NCBI RefSeq assembly: GCF_947500065.1
Contig: NZ_CANMQT010000002.1
Span: forward strand, 186,001-250,000
Direction: 5' to 3'
Length of the DNA stretch: 64,000 bases
Source of the DNA: an uncultured Aquimarina sp.
GTDB lineage: Bacteria; Bacteroidota; Bacteroidia; Flavobacteriales; Flavobacteriaceae
Each line of letters begins with the position of its first letter. Position 1 is the stretch's first letter. Below are positions 7,554-15,458 of the stretch, piece after piece. A model generated the notes under the pieces. It saw nothing but the letters and a program-made list of their open reading frames with translations, was not told the DNA's origin and did no database searches. The translations under genes and the position numbers were made by a program.

Positions 7554-8474
7554 ATGAGATTAAAAGCACTTCAATTAAAGACCCAAGATCCAGAAAATGC
7601 AGTAGATTTTTATCTCAATATTTTGGGAATGCAACTGGTTCAAACTTACCAAAGCGATAAGGCATTGATAAATATTCTTCAGTTTTCAAAGAGTAATACT
7701 CAACTTGAATTGCATTTTGACAAAAGACAACAGCATTATAAGTCAAAATACCAACAAGAAAGTAATGATATATATTGGAAATATAGCCTGTTTGTAGATA
7801 ATATTCAACAAGTATATAGTACTTTAAGTAATCAAATTGAAGGAATAAATGAGCCTTTCCAATTTGGAAACATAGGATATTTGATGCACACCAAGGATAT
7901 TGAGAATTATCAGATAGAATTTATTCAAAAAACATTTAAGCAAAGCATTTCTTTACCGCTACCACTAAAAGCTAACAAAACTTTTCCACTTTATGAGCTT
8001 CCAGTAATGGGACTCATTTCATTACGCACAAAGGATCCAGTAAAAAGCATACACTTTTATGAGACTTTTTTTGGGATGAAATTATTAGTAAGAATGTATG
8101 TAGATAGGAGTAATGGCTTTACGCTTTATTTCTTAGGAGACAATGGTTTGATTGCACCAAATCCTAACATTGATGCAATTGAAAACAGAGAATGGATGTA
8201 CCAACAAAATAGCGCTTTTATTGAATTGCAATACTACTGGAGTAGTGAGCATCAAGAGGAATTCGAACTACAGACAAAAGAGGAGGAGCCCATTGGGTTT
8301 AAGGGAGTGAAATTTGAAACAAAAGATCTAGAAAAAGTTAAAAGTGATTTTCTTGAAAAGAATATTTCCTTTAGATCTAATGTTAATGTAATACAATCGC
8401 GTAATGAGATACAAATCATGAGTCCAGATAAGTACGTTATAATAATTCAAGAAAATGAGAGTGAGAATAATTAA
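7554..8474 (+). CDS. Two-module VOC-family protein
   Basis: 306 residues with two VOC modules: about 1-130 (LKTQDPENAVDFYLNILGM) and 150-300 (LRTKDPVKSIHFYETFFGMK). Catechol extradiol dioxygenases and glyoxalase-like enzymes share this paired layout. The metal ligands are hard to place: the first module begins ALQLK where active enzymes usually have a His. It may be a binding protein rather than an enzyme. It starts 40 bases after the duplicated NTF2-like gene, and its 3' end overlaps the frame of the NTF2-like remnant. Confidence 0.75.
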   Translation: MRLKALQLKTQDPENAVDFYLNILGMQLVQTYQSDKALINILQFSKSNTQLELHFDKRQQHYKSKYQQESNDIYWKYSLFVDNIQQVYSTLSNQIEGINEPFQFGNIGYLMHTKDIENYQIEFIQKTFKQSISLPLPLKANKTFPLYELPVMGLISLRTKDPVKSIHFYETFFGMKLLVRMYVDRSNGFTLYFLGDNGLIAPNPNIDAIENREWMYQQNSAFIELQYYWSSEHQEEFELQTKEEEPIGFKGVKFETKDLEKVKSDFLEKNISFRSNVNVIQSRNEIQIMSPDKYVIIIQENESENN

Positions 8475-8766
8475 TACAAAATACATATCGTTGGATGAGT
8501 ATAAAAATATTTCAGGAAAATGGCTTGTCGAAAATGGTTTTCTTGAGAAAGAAATCCATCGAGAGGTAAATACTTTCAGTAATATTACACAAGTTTTTAG
8601 TACCTATGAATCATATAAAACTAAAAATGACCTTAAACCTTTTGTTAGGGGAATAAATAGTATACAATTACTAAATGATGTTAAAAGATGGTGGATTATA
8701 AATATATATTAGGCATCTGAAACTAAAGAAAATCCTATTCCTGAAAAATATCTATTAAAGCAGTAA
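8455..8766 (+). pseudogene. NTF2-like gene remnant with an internal TAG
   Basis: An ATG-initiated frame of 85 codons runs from 8455, overlapping the VOC gene by 20 bases, and stops at TAG 8710-8712. The sequence before the stop is the C-terminal half of an NTF2/SnoaL-like protein (VFSTYESY, FVRGINSIQL, RWWIINIY). Reading on in the same frame after the TAG continues the family's usual ending, NPIPEKYLLK, until TAA at 8764-8766. In relatives a Trp normally follows this Tyr, so TGG to TAG is likely. The N-terminal half of the fold is also missing. The gene is truncated at the 5' end and broken near the 3' end. Confidence 0.7.
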
Positions 8767-8776
8767 AATATTAGTA

Positions 8777-8908
8777 ATGGTTGTGCAATCTCAAGGAGTA
8801 AGCCAAAATATAATTTTAAAAGCATCCCAATATCTAGATGTAAAATCAGGTAAATTAGTTGCACCAGCTGTACTCGTTGTCCGTGATGGAACGATATCCA
8901 GTATACAG
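8777..8908 (+). pseudogene. Amidohydrolase N-terminal fragment (5' part of a chimeric ORF)
   Basis: The first 44 codons of an ORF running to 9088 read like the start of an exported amidohydrolase: the tail of a signal peptide (MVVQSQGVSQ) followed by the small beta domain (ILKASQYLDV, VLVVRDGTISSI) that precedes the TIM barrel. The barrel is absent; the frame switches to recombinase sequence. The apparent start lies inside what should be the signal peptide, so this fragment is truncated at both ends. It resembles the intact amidohydrolase at 13631-14908 in type, not closely in sequence. Confidence 0.65.
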
Positions 8909-9088
8909 AAAAACATTAGTATGCACATTGCTAGACATAGTTTTGGAAATATATCTGGGAATAAAATTCCAATTCAGATGCTTCAAAAGCTTTACAGGCA
9001 TTCTTCGGTAACTACCACTATACGCTATCAAGCCAACTTCATACATAAAGATGCTGATGATGTCTTAGATAGCGTTGTGAATTTTTAG
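8909..9088 (+). pseudogene. Tyrosine-recombinase C-terminal fragment (3' part of the chimeric ORF)
   Basis: Codons 45-103 of the ORF match the catalytic end of Bacteroidota phage-integrase-type recombinases. The HxxR motif is in HIARHSF, the second His in YRHSS and the nucleophile Tyr in IRYQ, followed by the helical tail. The catalytic first Arg and Lys and the whole DNA-binding N-terminus are missing, so it cannot be active alone. It is the only integrase-like sequence in the window and lies 17 kb from the tRNA island, which itself lacks one. Confidence 0.75.
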
Positions 9089-9384
9089 TAAATGTTGTTG
9101 ATTAGAATTTGCACAAATTAAGTAAAGTGTTCCTTATCAGAGTAGTGTTAAGGGTTAACGGAATGGAAAGTCGAAATTGGTGATTGTGTCCAAGACTTGT
9201 GTAGTGAGGCTCTTTTCCCGAAATAAAGAGCTGCGAAATGAAGTGGAAATGTACTGATTATAATTATATGCTTTAGAGTTTAGCTTTTACGAAAAGCCTC
9301 TTTCATTGATTTATCAATTTCCGACGAATGTCTTTTAAATGTTCTATGAAGAAGAAGTAAATGAATAAATAAGGTAATCATTCT
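9089..9384. other. Intergenic stretch without a recognisable gene
   Basis: 296 bases between the recombinase remnant and the end of the lipoprotein gene. I see no RNA gene, hairpin or convincing frame. A short minus-strand frame rich in Lys/Arg and Ser near 9270-9365 may be more gene debris, but it cannot be assigned. Confidence 0.4.
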
Positions 9385-10152
9385 TTAATAACTTAGATTG
9401 GGGAGGTATTTGAGTTGATACTCTTTTTTTAAATGGATTGTTGTTTCAATAGATTTCATTATGGTTTTAAATTCTTGCAATTTTCCCTTTTTAGCTATCC
9501 AATCTTCGAGATGATCATTTATGTCACCCTGCATCTCATCATCATAAAACCAAATATGAAAAACAGAACTGTAAGCTCCTAATGAACCACGGTTTCCCTC
9601 TAATGGATAAGAGTAGTTTGTTTCTTTTAAAAGTTTGGCTAATTGACGGGTTCTTTGATCAAATTCGTTCATGTATTTAGGATATATACTAAATTCAATC
9701 ATTGTTGTTAAAGGGTGTTTAGTTACTGAAATTGCTTTTACACTACTCCAAGGAAGTAACATCTCCTGTAAGAAATTACGAGTTATTACAAATTCACAAA
9801 ACTTTAACTCATGGATTATTATTTCAAATTCCGTAGCTTTTCCAACTTTTGAAAATTCGTCTTGGTAATTTTTTAGCTTTAGTACGTCACCCATATCCAT
9901 ACTAAAATTGATAAATAAGTATTTATTTGTGCCAAATTTGTAAACGAGCCAGTCTAAATCTTCTTTTAGTTTGATCTCTTTTGCCAATAAGGATAGTTTT
10001 GATATTGCTTTTTCAAATTTTTGTTTACTAGATTCTTGTACCTCTACAAAAGTTAGCTGTGTTGTAATTTCTATATCGTTGACCGAGATTGAATCTTGCG
10101 CACATCCAAACCAAAAGTTAGCAACCAATAATACAATCGTAAAATACTTCAT
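9385..10152 (-). CDS. Lipoprotein of unknown function
   Basis: 255 residues. The N-terminus MKYFTIVLLVANFWFGC is a lipoprotein signal with the lipid-anchor Cys at 17. The mature part is mixed alpha/beta with charged helices and no motif I recognise. It is downstream of, and on the same strand as, the beta-lactamase-like gene, 32 bases away, so it may be the last gene of the exported-hydrolase operon. Function unknown. Confidence 0.65.
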   Translation of the reverse strand: MKYFTIVLLVANFWFGCAQDSISVNDIEITTQLTFVEVQESSKQKFEKAISKLSLLAKEIKLKEDLDWLVYKFGTNKYLFINFSMDMGDVLKLKNYQDEFSKVGKATEFEIIIHELKFCEFVITRNFLQEMLLPWSSVKAISVTKHPLTTMIEFSIYPKYMNEFDQRTRQLAKLLKETNYSYPLEGNRGSLGAYSSVFHIWFYDDEMQGDINDHLEDWIAKKGKLQEFKTIMKSIETTIHLKKEYQLKYLPNLSY

Positions 10153-10184
10153 AGATCAACTTTTTTTATAAATATTTTCATTTA

Positions 10185-11288
10185 CTAATTAAAAATTGCT
10201 TTAAAAATGTGATTCTTTAACATGGCATATGAATCGTTTTTAATACTCTCTATATCATAGTTGCCGGCTGTTGTAATCAGGATAAGATCATTATTTAAAT
10301 CCCAATAGATGTTTTGATCGCCATTACCCATAGCAGCTGCAAACGAAGCATTGGTTTTACCAATAGTTTCTTGCCAAATCCAAAATTGAAAGCCGTAGGC
10401 TTCGTTACCTTCCAAAAGCTCACTAGGATATTCTATGTGTTCACTAAAAGAGTTATTGACCCATTTCTCAGGAAGTATTTTTTGATTGTTCCAAATACCA
10501 TTATTTCGGTAAAGTAAGGCGAGCTTTACCAGGTCTCTTGAAGTTAGGCGAAGTCCTGCACAAAATGACAATGTTTGCGTATTCATAAAGGGTGTCCATT
10601 CAAAGTTTTCAATTCCAAGTGGTTTGAATAAATATTTATCTACAAACACATTAAAAGGTAGTTTTGAACTCCGTTCAATAAGCTCCCCAAGAACCTGTGT
10701 AGCACCACCATTATAGTTGAACACTTTACCAACTGGGTGTTCCAAAGGCTGATTAAACACATAATAAATAGGGTCCTTACTAATCCCCATTTGGCGTTCA
10801 CTGTTCTTGAGATTATCATAAGAAATATCTTCGTTCCATTTCAGCCCAGTTGACATGGTAAGAAAGTCTTTGATAATCCAATCTTTTTTAGCACCTCTCA
10901 AACACTCCTTATAGTCAGGAAAGAATTCAGCAATTCTTTGTTCTTCATTTTTTATATACCCTTCTTTAATCGCAATACCAATACAAGTCGACACTACACT
11001 TTTAGAAATACTTCGCATGTCATGTAAGGTAGTTGCAGAATGTTGTACTACGGCATGTTGTGTCCCTAGGATATTATCCTTTCCCATAAAGTATTTTTCA
11101 TAAATGATATTTCCTTGATAAAGAATGATTACACTATGAAAATTAGGATAATGTCCTGACTCAATTTTTTGTGTTAAGTCGTTCAGAATGCTACTGTCAA
11201 TCCTTTTATTTGACTGAGCATCTGCATCTTGAATCGCAAGGAAACAAACAGTATAAAATAGAACAATTAAGAGTTTGATAGTTTTCAT
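10185..11288 (-). CDS. Exported serine hydrolase, class C beta-lactamase / 6-aminohexanoate-dimer-hydrolase type
   Basis: 367 residues with a signal peptide (cleavage near ADAQ, about 25). The S-x-x-K catalytic motif is SISK at 93-96, followed by the helix SVVSTCIGIA. A YNGG segment stands where the YxN motif is expected, and a C-terminal NIYWDLNNDLILITTAGN strand precedes the end. This family covers penicillin-binding-like esterases, D-aminopeptidases and 6-aminohexanoate-dimer hydrolases; true beta-lactamase activity is less likely. Its start overlaps the stop of the upstream amidohydrolase by four bases, so the two are translationally coupled. Confidence 0.82.
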   Translation of the reverse strand: MKTIKLLIVLFYTVCFLAIQDADAQSNKRIDSSILNDLTQKIESGHYPNFHSVIILYQGNIIYEKYFMGKDNILGTQHAVVQHSATTLHDMRSISKSVVSTCIGIAIKEGYIKNEEQRIAEFFPDYKECLRGAKKDWIIKDFLTMSTGLKWNEDISYDNLKNSERQMGISKDPIYYVFNQPLEHPVGKVFNYNGGATQVLGELIERSSKLPFNVFVDKYLFKPLGIENFEWTPFMNTQTLSFCAGLRLTSRDLVKLALLYRNNGIWNNQKILPEKWVNNSFSEHIEYPSELLEGNEAYGFQFWIWQETIGKTNASFAAAMGNGDQNIYWDLNNDLILITTAGNYDIESIKNDSYAMLKNHIFKAIFN

Positions 11289-12667
11289 TTTTCTTTCATT
11301 CTTTTCTGAATTTTCCCATTTTTAATAACCATTTGAATTGATCGTGTATTTTTGATGTTTTCTATCGGATTCTTATCGAGTAATATCAAATCGGCGTACT
11401 TTCCAATATCTATAGAACCTAACGTATCATCTCTTCCGAGCATTATTGCGGCATTTATAGTGCCCATTTTTAAAATATCTTTAGGTGCCATACCGCCTAG
11501 TTCAAACAATTGCATTTCCTCATGAAGACTATATCCAGGAAAAATAAATGCATTTCCAGTATCGGTTCCAAGCACCATATTAACGTCATTCTTTTGAAGT
11601 CTTTTGATATCATCAACTTGAAACTTAACAACATCTTTTATTGTAATCGTATCCAATTTTAAATAGTCCTTCATCAAGGCGTTGTTTATGTGGGCTCTTT
11701 TAATGTAAGTCGAATCGTTTACTTTTTCTATTGATTCAATATTGAAGACACCTTCCTTTCTTATCTTATCAATCCATTCGGGATATAAGGGATACATAAA
11801 ACTCTTATCTAGCATCAAAGTTGTAATCCAGTTAATGGGATTGCCGTAAATTTTTTTCAAAAGAAGTGTGTCTTTTTCAAAGTCTAAATCGACACCTGTA
11901 AAATGGACAAAGTTGTATATACCTGCATCTAAAGCCATTTTTAGTTCTTCGTTATCACTTACATGTACAAAAACACGAGTATCATGCTTCTCAGCTTCTT
12001 TTTGTACTTTACTTATAAAGCTTTGTGATAAACGTTCTACGAATGGTGGATCCGGGCCGTCTTCAATGGTTAGCTTAATTCCTTCGATAGGATATTGTGA
12101 TACCTTTTTTACTAACCGCTCAATTTGTAAAGTATCTTTTAAGTAGAATACCGTTTCACCCTCTTTCCAAGAACTGTTTGCATAGGTTTTTACTGGATGA
12201 CTTCCCTGTTTAATAAAGTGCTGACTGGTATGGAATATGCGTGGTGAAGGCAAAGAATCTTGAGTACCCATGGCGCGCATTTCTGCATAGTATTGATTCG
12301 TACAGGTGCTGCCACCCGTTACAAAAATGGATGTCACACCATAATGAATAAACTTTGCTAAATCGTTTTTGTAATTATTTACATGCGTATGACCATCGAA
12401 TATTCCAGGAATTACATATTTATTAGTACCATCAATCATTGTTTTCGCCGAGTAGTTGGTGCTTAAATTATGAGGTATAATCTCAGCAATTGTATTATGT
12501 ATTATAATAATATCTTGCCCCTCAATTATGTTTCCATTTTCAACATTGATGATGTTAACGTTTTTAATGATAAGATTTCCTTCAATTACTTTTTGGCATC
12601 CAGTAATTAGCAGGAATACTAGAAGTATGATTACCTTATTTATACATTTACTTAACATCATAAACAT
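11285..12667 (-). CDS. Amidohydrolase-family lipoprotein (metal-dependent hydrolase)
   Basis: 460 residues with a lipoprotein signal ending in LLITGC (Cys near 24); an alternative start three codons in is possible. The amidohydrolase metal motifs are visible: GHTH in PGIFDGHTHVN, a His in VHVSD, a His in FVHFTG and the Asp in GTDTGNA. A C-terminal beta segment (GKYADLILLDKNP) completes the composite domain seen in imidazolonepropionase- and prolidase-like members. The cell-envelope location and neighbours suggest hydrolysis of a peptide-like or cyclic amide outside the cytoplasm. It starts three bases after the stop of the next upstream gene. Confidence 0.85.
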   Translation of the reverse strand: MFMMLSKCINKVIILLVFLLITGCQKVIEGNLIIKNVNIINVENGNIIEGQDIIIIHNTIAEIIPHNLSTNYSAKTMIDGTNKYVIPGIFDGHTHVNNYKNDLAKFIHYGVTSIFVTGGSTCTNQYYAEMRAMGTQDSLPSPRIFHTSQHFIKQGSHPVKTYANSSWKEGETVFYLKDTLQIERLVKKVSQYPIEGIKLTIEDGPDPPFVERLSQSFISKVQKEAEKHDTRVFVHVSDNEELKMALDAGIYNFVHFTGVDLDFEKDTLLLKKIYGNPINWITTLMLDKSFMYPLYPEWIDKIRKEGVFNIESIEKVNDSTYIKRAHINNALMKDYLKLDTITIKDVVKFQVDDIKRLQKNDVNMVLGTDTGNAFIFPGYSLHEEMQLFELGGMAPKDILKMGTINAAIMLGRDDTLGSIDIGKYADLILLDKNPIENIKNTRSIQMVIKNGKIQKRMKEK

Positions 12668-12670
12668 ATT

Positions 12671-13585
12671 TTAATTATCCAAAAATCGTTTTGCATTATT
12701 GTAAAAAATATCTGCTTTTTGTTCCTTAGTAAGGAACGGAATTTTCTGAATATTATCTATCGATAATTTAATGGCATCTGTCCAAATCATTTGATCAGAA
12801 CCGTACATCAGTTTTTTAGATAAATTACATTCTACACCAGACATATTAGTTAGTCTCCTAACATAATCCTGAAATTCCTCATCAGGCATCAACCAATTAA
12901 TTAAAGAAAGATCGGCATATACATTATCAAACATACACATGATGGCTTTAGTTTCATCTAAAAAAGGCCAACCTGCATGCATTAAATAAATTTTCAGCTT
13001 AGGATATTTAATCGCTACTTCTTCAATTCTCAGGGGATTTACTTGTGCTACTCTAAATTTAGAAGCCCAAGTGATTGAAAGATTGGGCTCACCAATCGCC
13101 ATGTGAATCCCAACTGGAATTCCTTTGTCTTCGGCAAATTTTAGATAGGGCTGCACAATACTATCATTTGGTGAAATACCACCGTATGCAAGCCCCAATT
13201 CTCCAAGTACTTCTAGAGTTTCATCTTGAAAAGCTTCTTCAACAATTTTCATGCTCGGAAGTGTATTTCTAGGGTGAAAATACAACCCACCTATAAAGCT
13301 GTTCTCATCGTCTAATTTCCATTTTTTTACAGTGTTTAGAGGGCCGCTTATAACTGCTTTTTCAATACGCAGCCGTGTCATTTCTTCTAGTGTTTTCTCA
13401 ATAACATCTTGATTAGATGTAGCTATGGGGACATTACCTGTTATAGGATTAGCAGGTGGTGGAAAACCGTATCTATCAAAGCTAAATGCATGCATATGCA
13501 TATCAATAATGGGACCTTTGTACTCTTCAACGCTTGTACAAGAAACCGCCAATATGTACATGCATACGTATTTGAAAAACTTCAT
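12671..13585 (-). CDS. Amidohydrolase 2-type TIM-barrel lipoprotein
   Basis: The ATG at 13585 is preferred over one eight codons earlier because MKFFKYVCMYILAVSC is then a clean lipoprotein signal. The product has 304 residues. Motifs of the amidohydrolase_2 type: DMHMH just after the anchor Cys, GIHMA, YLMHAGWP and YGSDQMIW near the C-terminus. This group has decarboxylases and lactonases as well as hydrolases. It differs from both flanking amidohydrolases, so the cluster holds three distinct subfamilies rather than tandem copies. Confidence 0.8.
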   Translation of the reverse strand: MKFFKYVCMYILAVSCTSVEEYKGPIIDMHMHAFSFDRYGFPPPANPITGNVPIATSNQDVIEKTLEEMTRLRIEKAVISGPLNTVKKWKLDDENSFIGGLYFHPRNTLPSMKIVEEAFQDETLEVLGELGLAYGGISPNDSIVQPYLKFAEDKGIPVGIHMAIGEPNLSITWASKFRVAQVNPLRIEEVAIKYPKLKIYLMHAGWPFLDETKAIMCMFDNVYADLSLINWLMPDEEFQDYVRRLTNMSGVECNLSKKLMYGSDQMIWTDAIKLSIDNIQKIPFLTKEQKADIFYNNAKRFLDN

Positions 13586-13630
13586 ATAATGACTTTTTTT
13601 AACAATCAAATTCCGCTCAAAAAGGGTATT

Positions 13631-14908
13631 TTAAAATACTTTGTACACTTTCCCCTCTTTCATCACAAATTCTATTTTCTCTAAAACTCTGATATCCTTA
13701 ATTGGGTTTCCTTTTACCGCGATGATATCCGCCCATTTACCTTCGTCTAAGCTTCCTGTATTTTTTTCTACACCTATAAGTTCAGCCGCAACAATTGTGG
13801 CAGAGCGTATTGCATCAATTTCTTTCATTCCCGCTTTTACCATTAAATGAAATTGCTCGGCATTTCTACCATGCTCAAAAATAGAAGCATCGGTTCCGAA
13901 TGCCATGCGAACGCCTTGATCATAAGCCTTCTGGAAATTCGCTGCATAACTTTGATAAAGCTCCGATTGTGTCTGATTGATTTGTTTTTTTGTCAAATCT
14001 TCTTTGTTCTCAATGAGTTCAACGTGAGCCGCCAATAAATCCATTACCAAATACACCTTGTATTCTTTTAGCATATCGATGGATTCTTGATCCAGAAATG
14101 TTCCATGTTCGATAGAATGCGCACCTGCTTTAATAGCATTTTTGATGCCATCCGCACCATGCGCATGAGCGGCCACTTTTAAGCCTCTTTTTTTTGCTTC
14201 TTCAACCGCAGCTTGCATTTCTTCAATAGTAAATGACGACGCGCCCGGAATCGATTTCGACGTTCCAAAACCTCCTGTAGCATTTATTTTTATTAGGTCT
14301 ACGCTGTTTTTTATCAATGTTCTCGTTCGCTTCCGGACTTCATCCTTACCATCAACAGGAAAACCGGGGTTTGGCTTTAATTCCATGTGAGGTGCCATCC
14401 AGTTTGCCCAAGCACCATGTCCACCGGTAATTGTCAAGGCTTTTCCGCTCACATACATACGAGGTCCTGGAATCCAATCTTTATTGATGGCATCTCGAAG
14501 GGCGACATCACTGTAGAAAACTGCCCCGACATCTCGCACAGTAGTAAAGCCCGCATCTAGTGTTTTTTTAGCATATAGCGTTCCTAAAATACCGTAAGTG
14601 GCTATAGCGGTTTCATAGACATCAATAGATTTATCAAAATAAGGATTCGTTAAATGCGTGTGACAATCTATCAAGCCCGGTAAAATGGTATATTCCGATA
14701 AGTCAATAATGTCTTTGTACTGATTCTTATTTGAGGCCTTATTTATTTTTGAAATCTTGCCATTTTCAATTACAATAATGACATCATTCACCAATTTTCC
14801 TTCAACAACGTCTAACATTGCACCAGCCCAAATAGCACTTTGTCTTTTCTGCGCCGCATTACTTAATGAAAGAAGAAGCAGTAATACTGATAGAATAACT
14901 CTTGACAT
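13631..14908 (-). CDS. Exported amidohydrolase, imidazolonepropionase/Xaa-Pro dipeptidase-like
   Basis: The start at 14908 (MSRVILSVLLLLLSLSNAAQ) gives a clean signal peptide; an in-frame start seven codons earlier would overlap the upstream gene. About 425 residues. All metal-site motifs are present: CHTH (PGLIDCHTHLTNP), the carboxylated Lys context LIKINATGG, HAHG, IEHG and GTDAS. The composite beta domain is complete (N-terminal GAMLDV, C-terminal GKWADIIAV). It acts in the periplasm on a peptide-like substrate (inferred). It is preceded by an NTF2-like gene whose stop lies six bases upstream. Confidence 0.85.
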   Translation of the reverse strand: MSRVILSVLLLLLSLSNAAQKRQSAIWAGAMLDVVEGKLVNDVIIVIENGKISKINKASNKNQYKDIIDLSEYTILPGLIDCHTHLTNPYFDKSIDVYETAIATYGILGTLYAKKTLDAGFTTVRDVGAVFYSDVALRDAINKDWIPGPRMYVSGKALTITGGHGAWANWMAPHMELKPNPGFPVDGKDEVRKRTRTLIKNSVDLIKINATGGFGTSKSIPGASSFTIEEMQAAVEEAKKRGLKVAAHAHGADGIKNAIKAGAHSIEHGTFLDQESIDMLKEYKVYLVMDLLAAHVELIENKEDLTKKQINQTQSELYQSYAANFQKAYDQGVRMAFGTDASIFEHGRNAEQFHLMVKAGMKEIDAIRSATIVAAELIGVEKNTGSLDEGKWADIIAVKGNPIKDIRVLEKIEFVMKEGKVYKVF

Positions 14909-14913
14909 AATTT

Positions 14914-15399
14914 TTATTTTTTGGTCCAAGCTTGACTGATTAAATGGCTAATCACTTTCCATTGTCCATATTTTTTCTGAAACACCATTAAGTGATTGTT
15001 ATGACGATCTTTCATCTTACTACCATCTCCCCATTCCTGACCTTTTACTACTGTTTTGGAACGTACAATGGCTATTTCCGATGTCAAGAAATTGATGTCT
15101 TTATACTGATTTTCTGACTTTCCTTTCATCACAAAATTCAACGAATAGATTTCAGTAAGCAATGCCTTTAATTCAACCTTGCTTTGCATACGATCTCCAA
15201 AGGCATTTGTCCAATCGATATTATCGTCGTAGTGTATAGTGGTTTTTTCGACATCTTTTTCTTTCCAGCCCTCAGCTATGGTTTTGATGATAGATTCTAT
15301 TTGCTGTTTGTCATCTTTGTCTTGCGCTTTTACAAACGTGTTGAGACTAAATACCAACATCAATAGAAATACACTTTTATTCAATTTGAAGTACATCAT
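14914..15399 (-). CDS. Exported NTF2/DUF4440-like protein
   Basis: 161 residues with a signal peptide (VFLLMLVFSLNTFVKAQ, cleaved near 25) and one NTF2-like module (IESIIKTIAEGWKEKDVEKT, later HNNHLMVFQKKYGQWKVI). It is the first gene of the minus-strand exported-hydrolase set ending at 9385, and the tight spacing implies co-transcription. DUF4440 proteins often sit beside amidohydrolases and beta-lactamase-like proteins; the role is unknown. Confidence 0.8.
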   Translation of the reverse strand: MMYFKLNKSVFLLMLVFSLNTFVKAQDKDDKQQIESIIKTIAEGWKEKDVEKTTIHYDDNIDWTNAFGDRMQSKVELKALLTEIYSLNFVMKGKSENQYKDINFLTSEIAIVRSKTVVKGQEWGDGSKMKDRHNNHLMVFQKKYGQWKVISHLISQAWTKK

Positions 15400-15458
15400 T
15401 TTAAATGATTTATAGTGTTATTTTTTTTAGAATAAATACTATGTAACCTATGGTCTTA

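Noticed and set aside
10185..11288. True antibiotic-resistance beta-lactamase
   Set aside because: It has SxxK, but the context (amidohydrolases) and the family at large point to an esterase or amidase-like enzyme. No resistance can be inferred.
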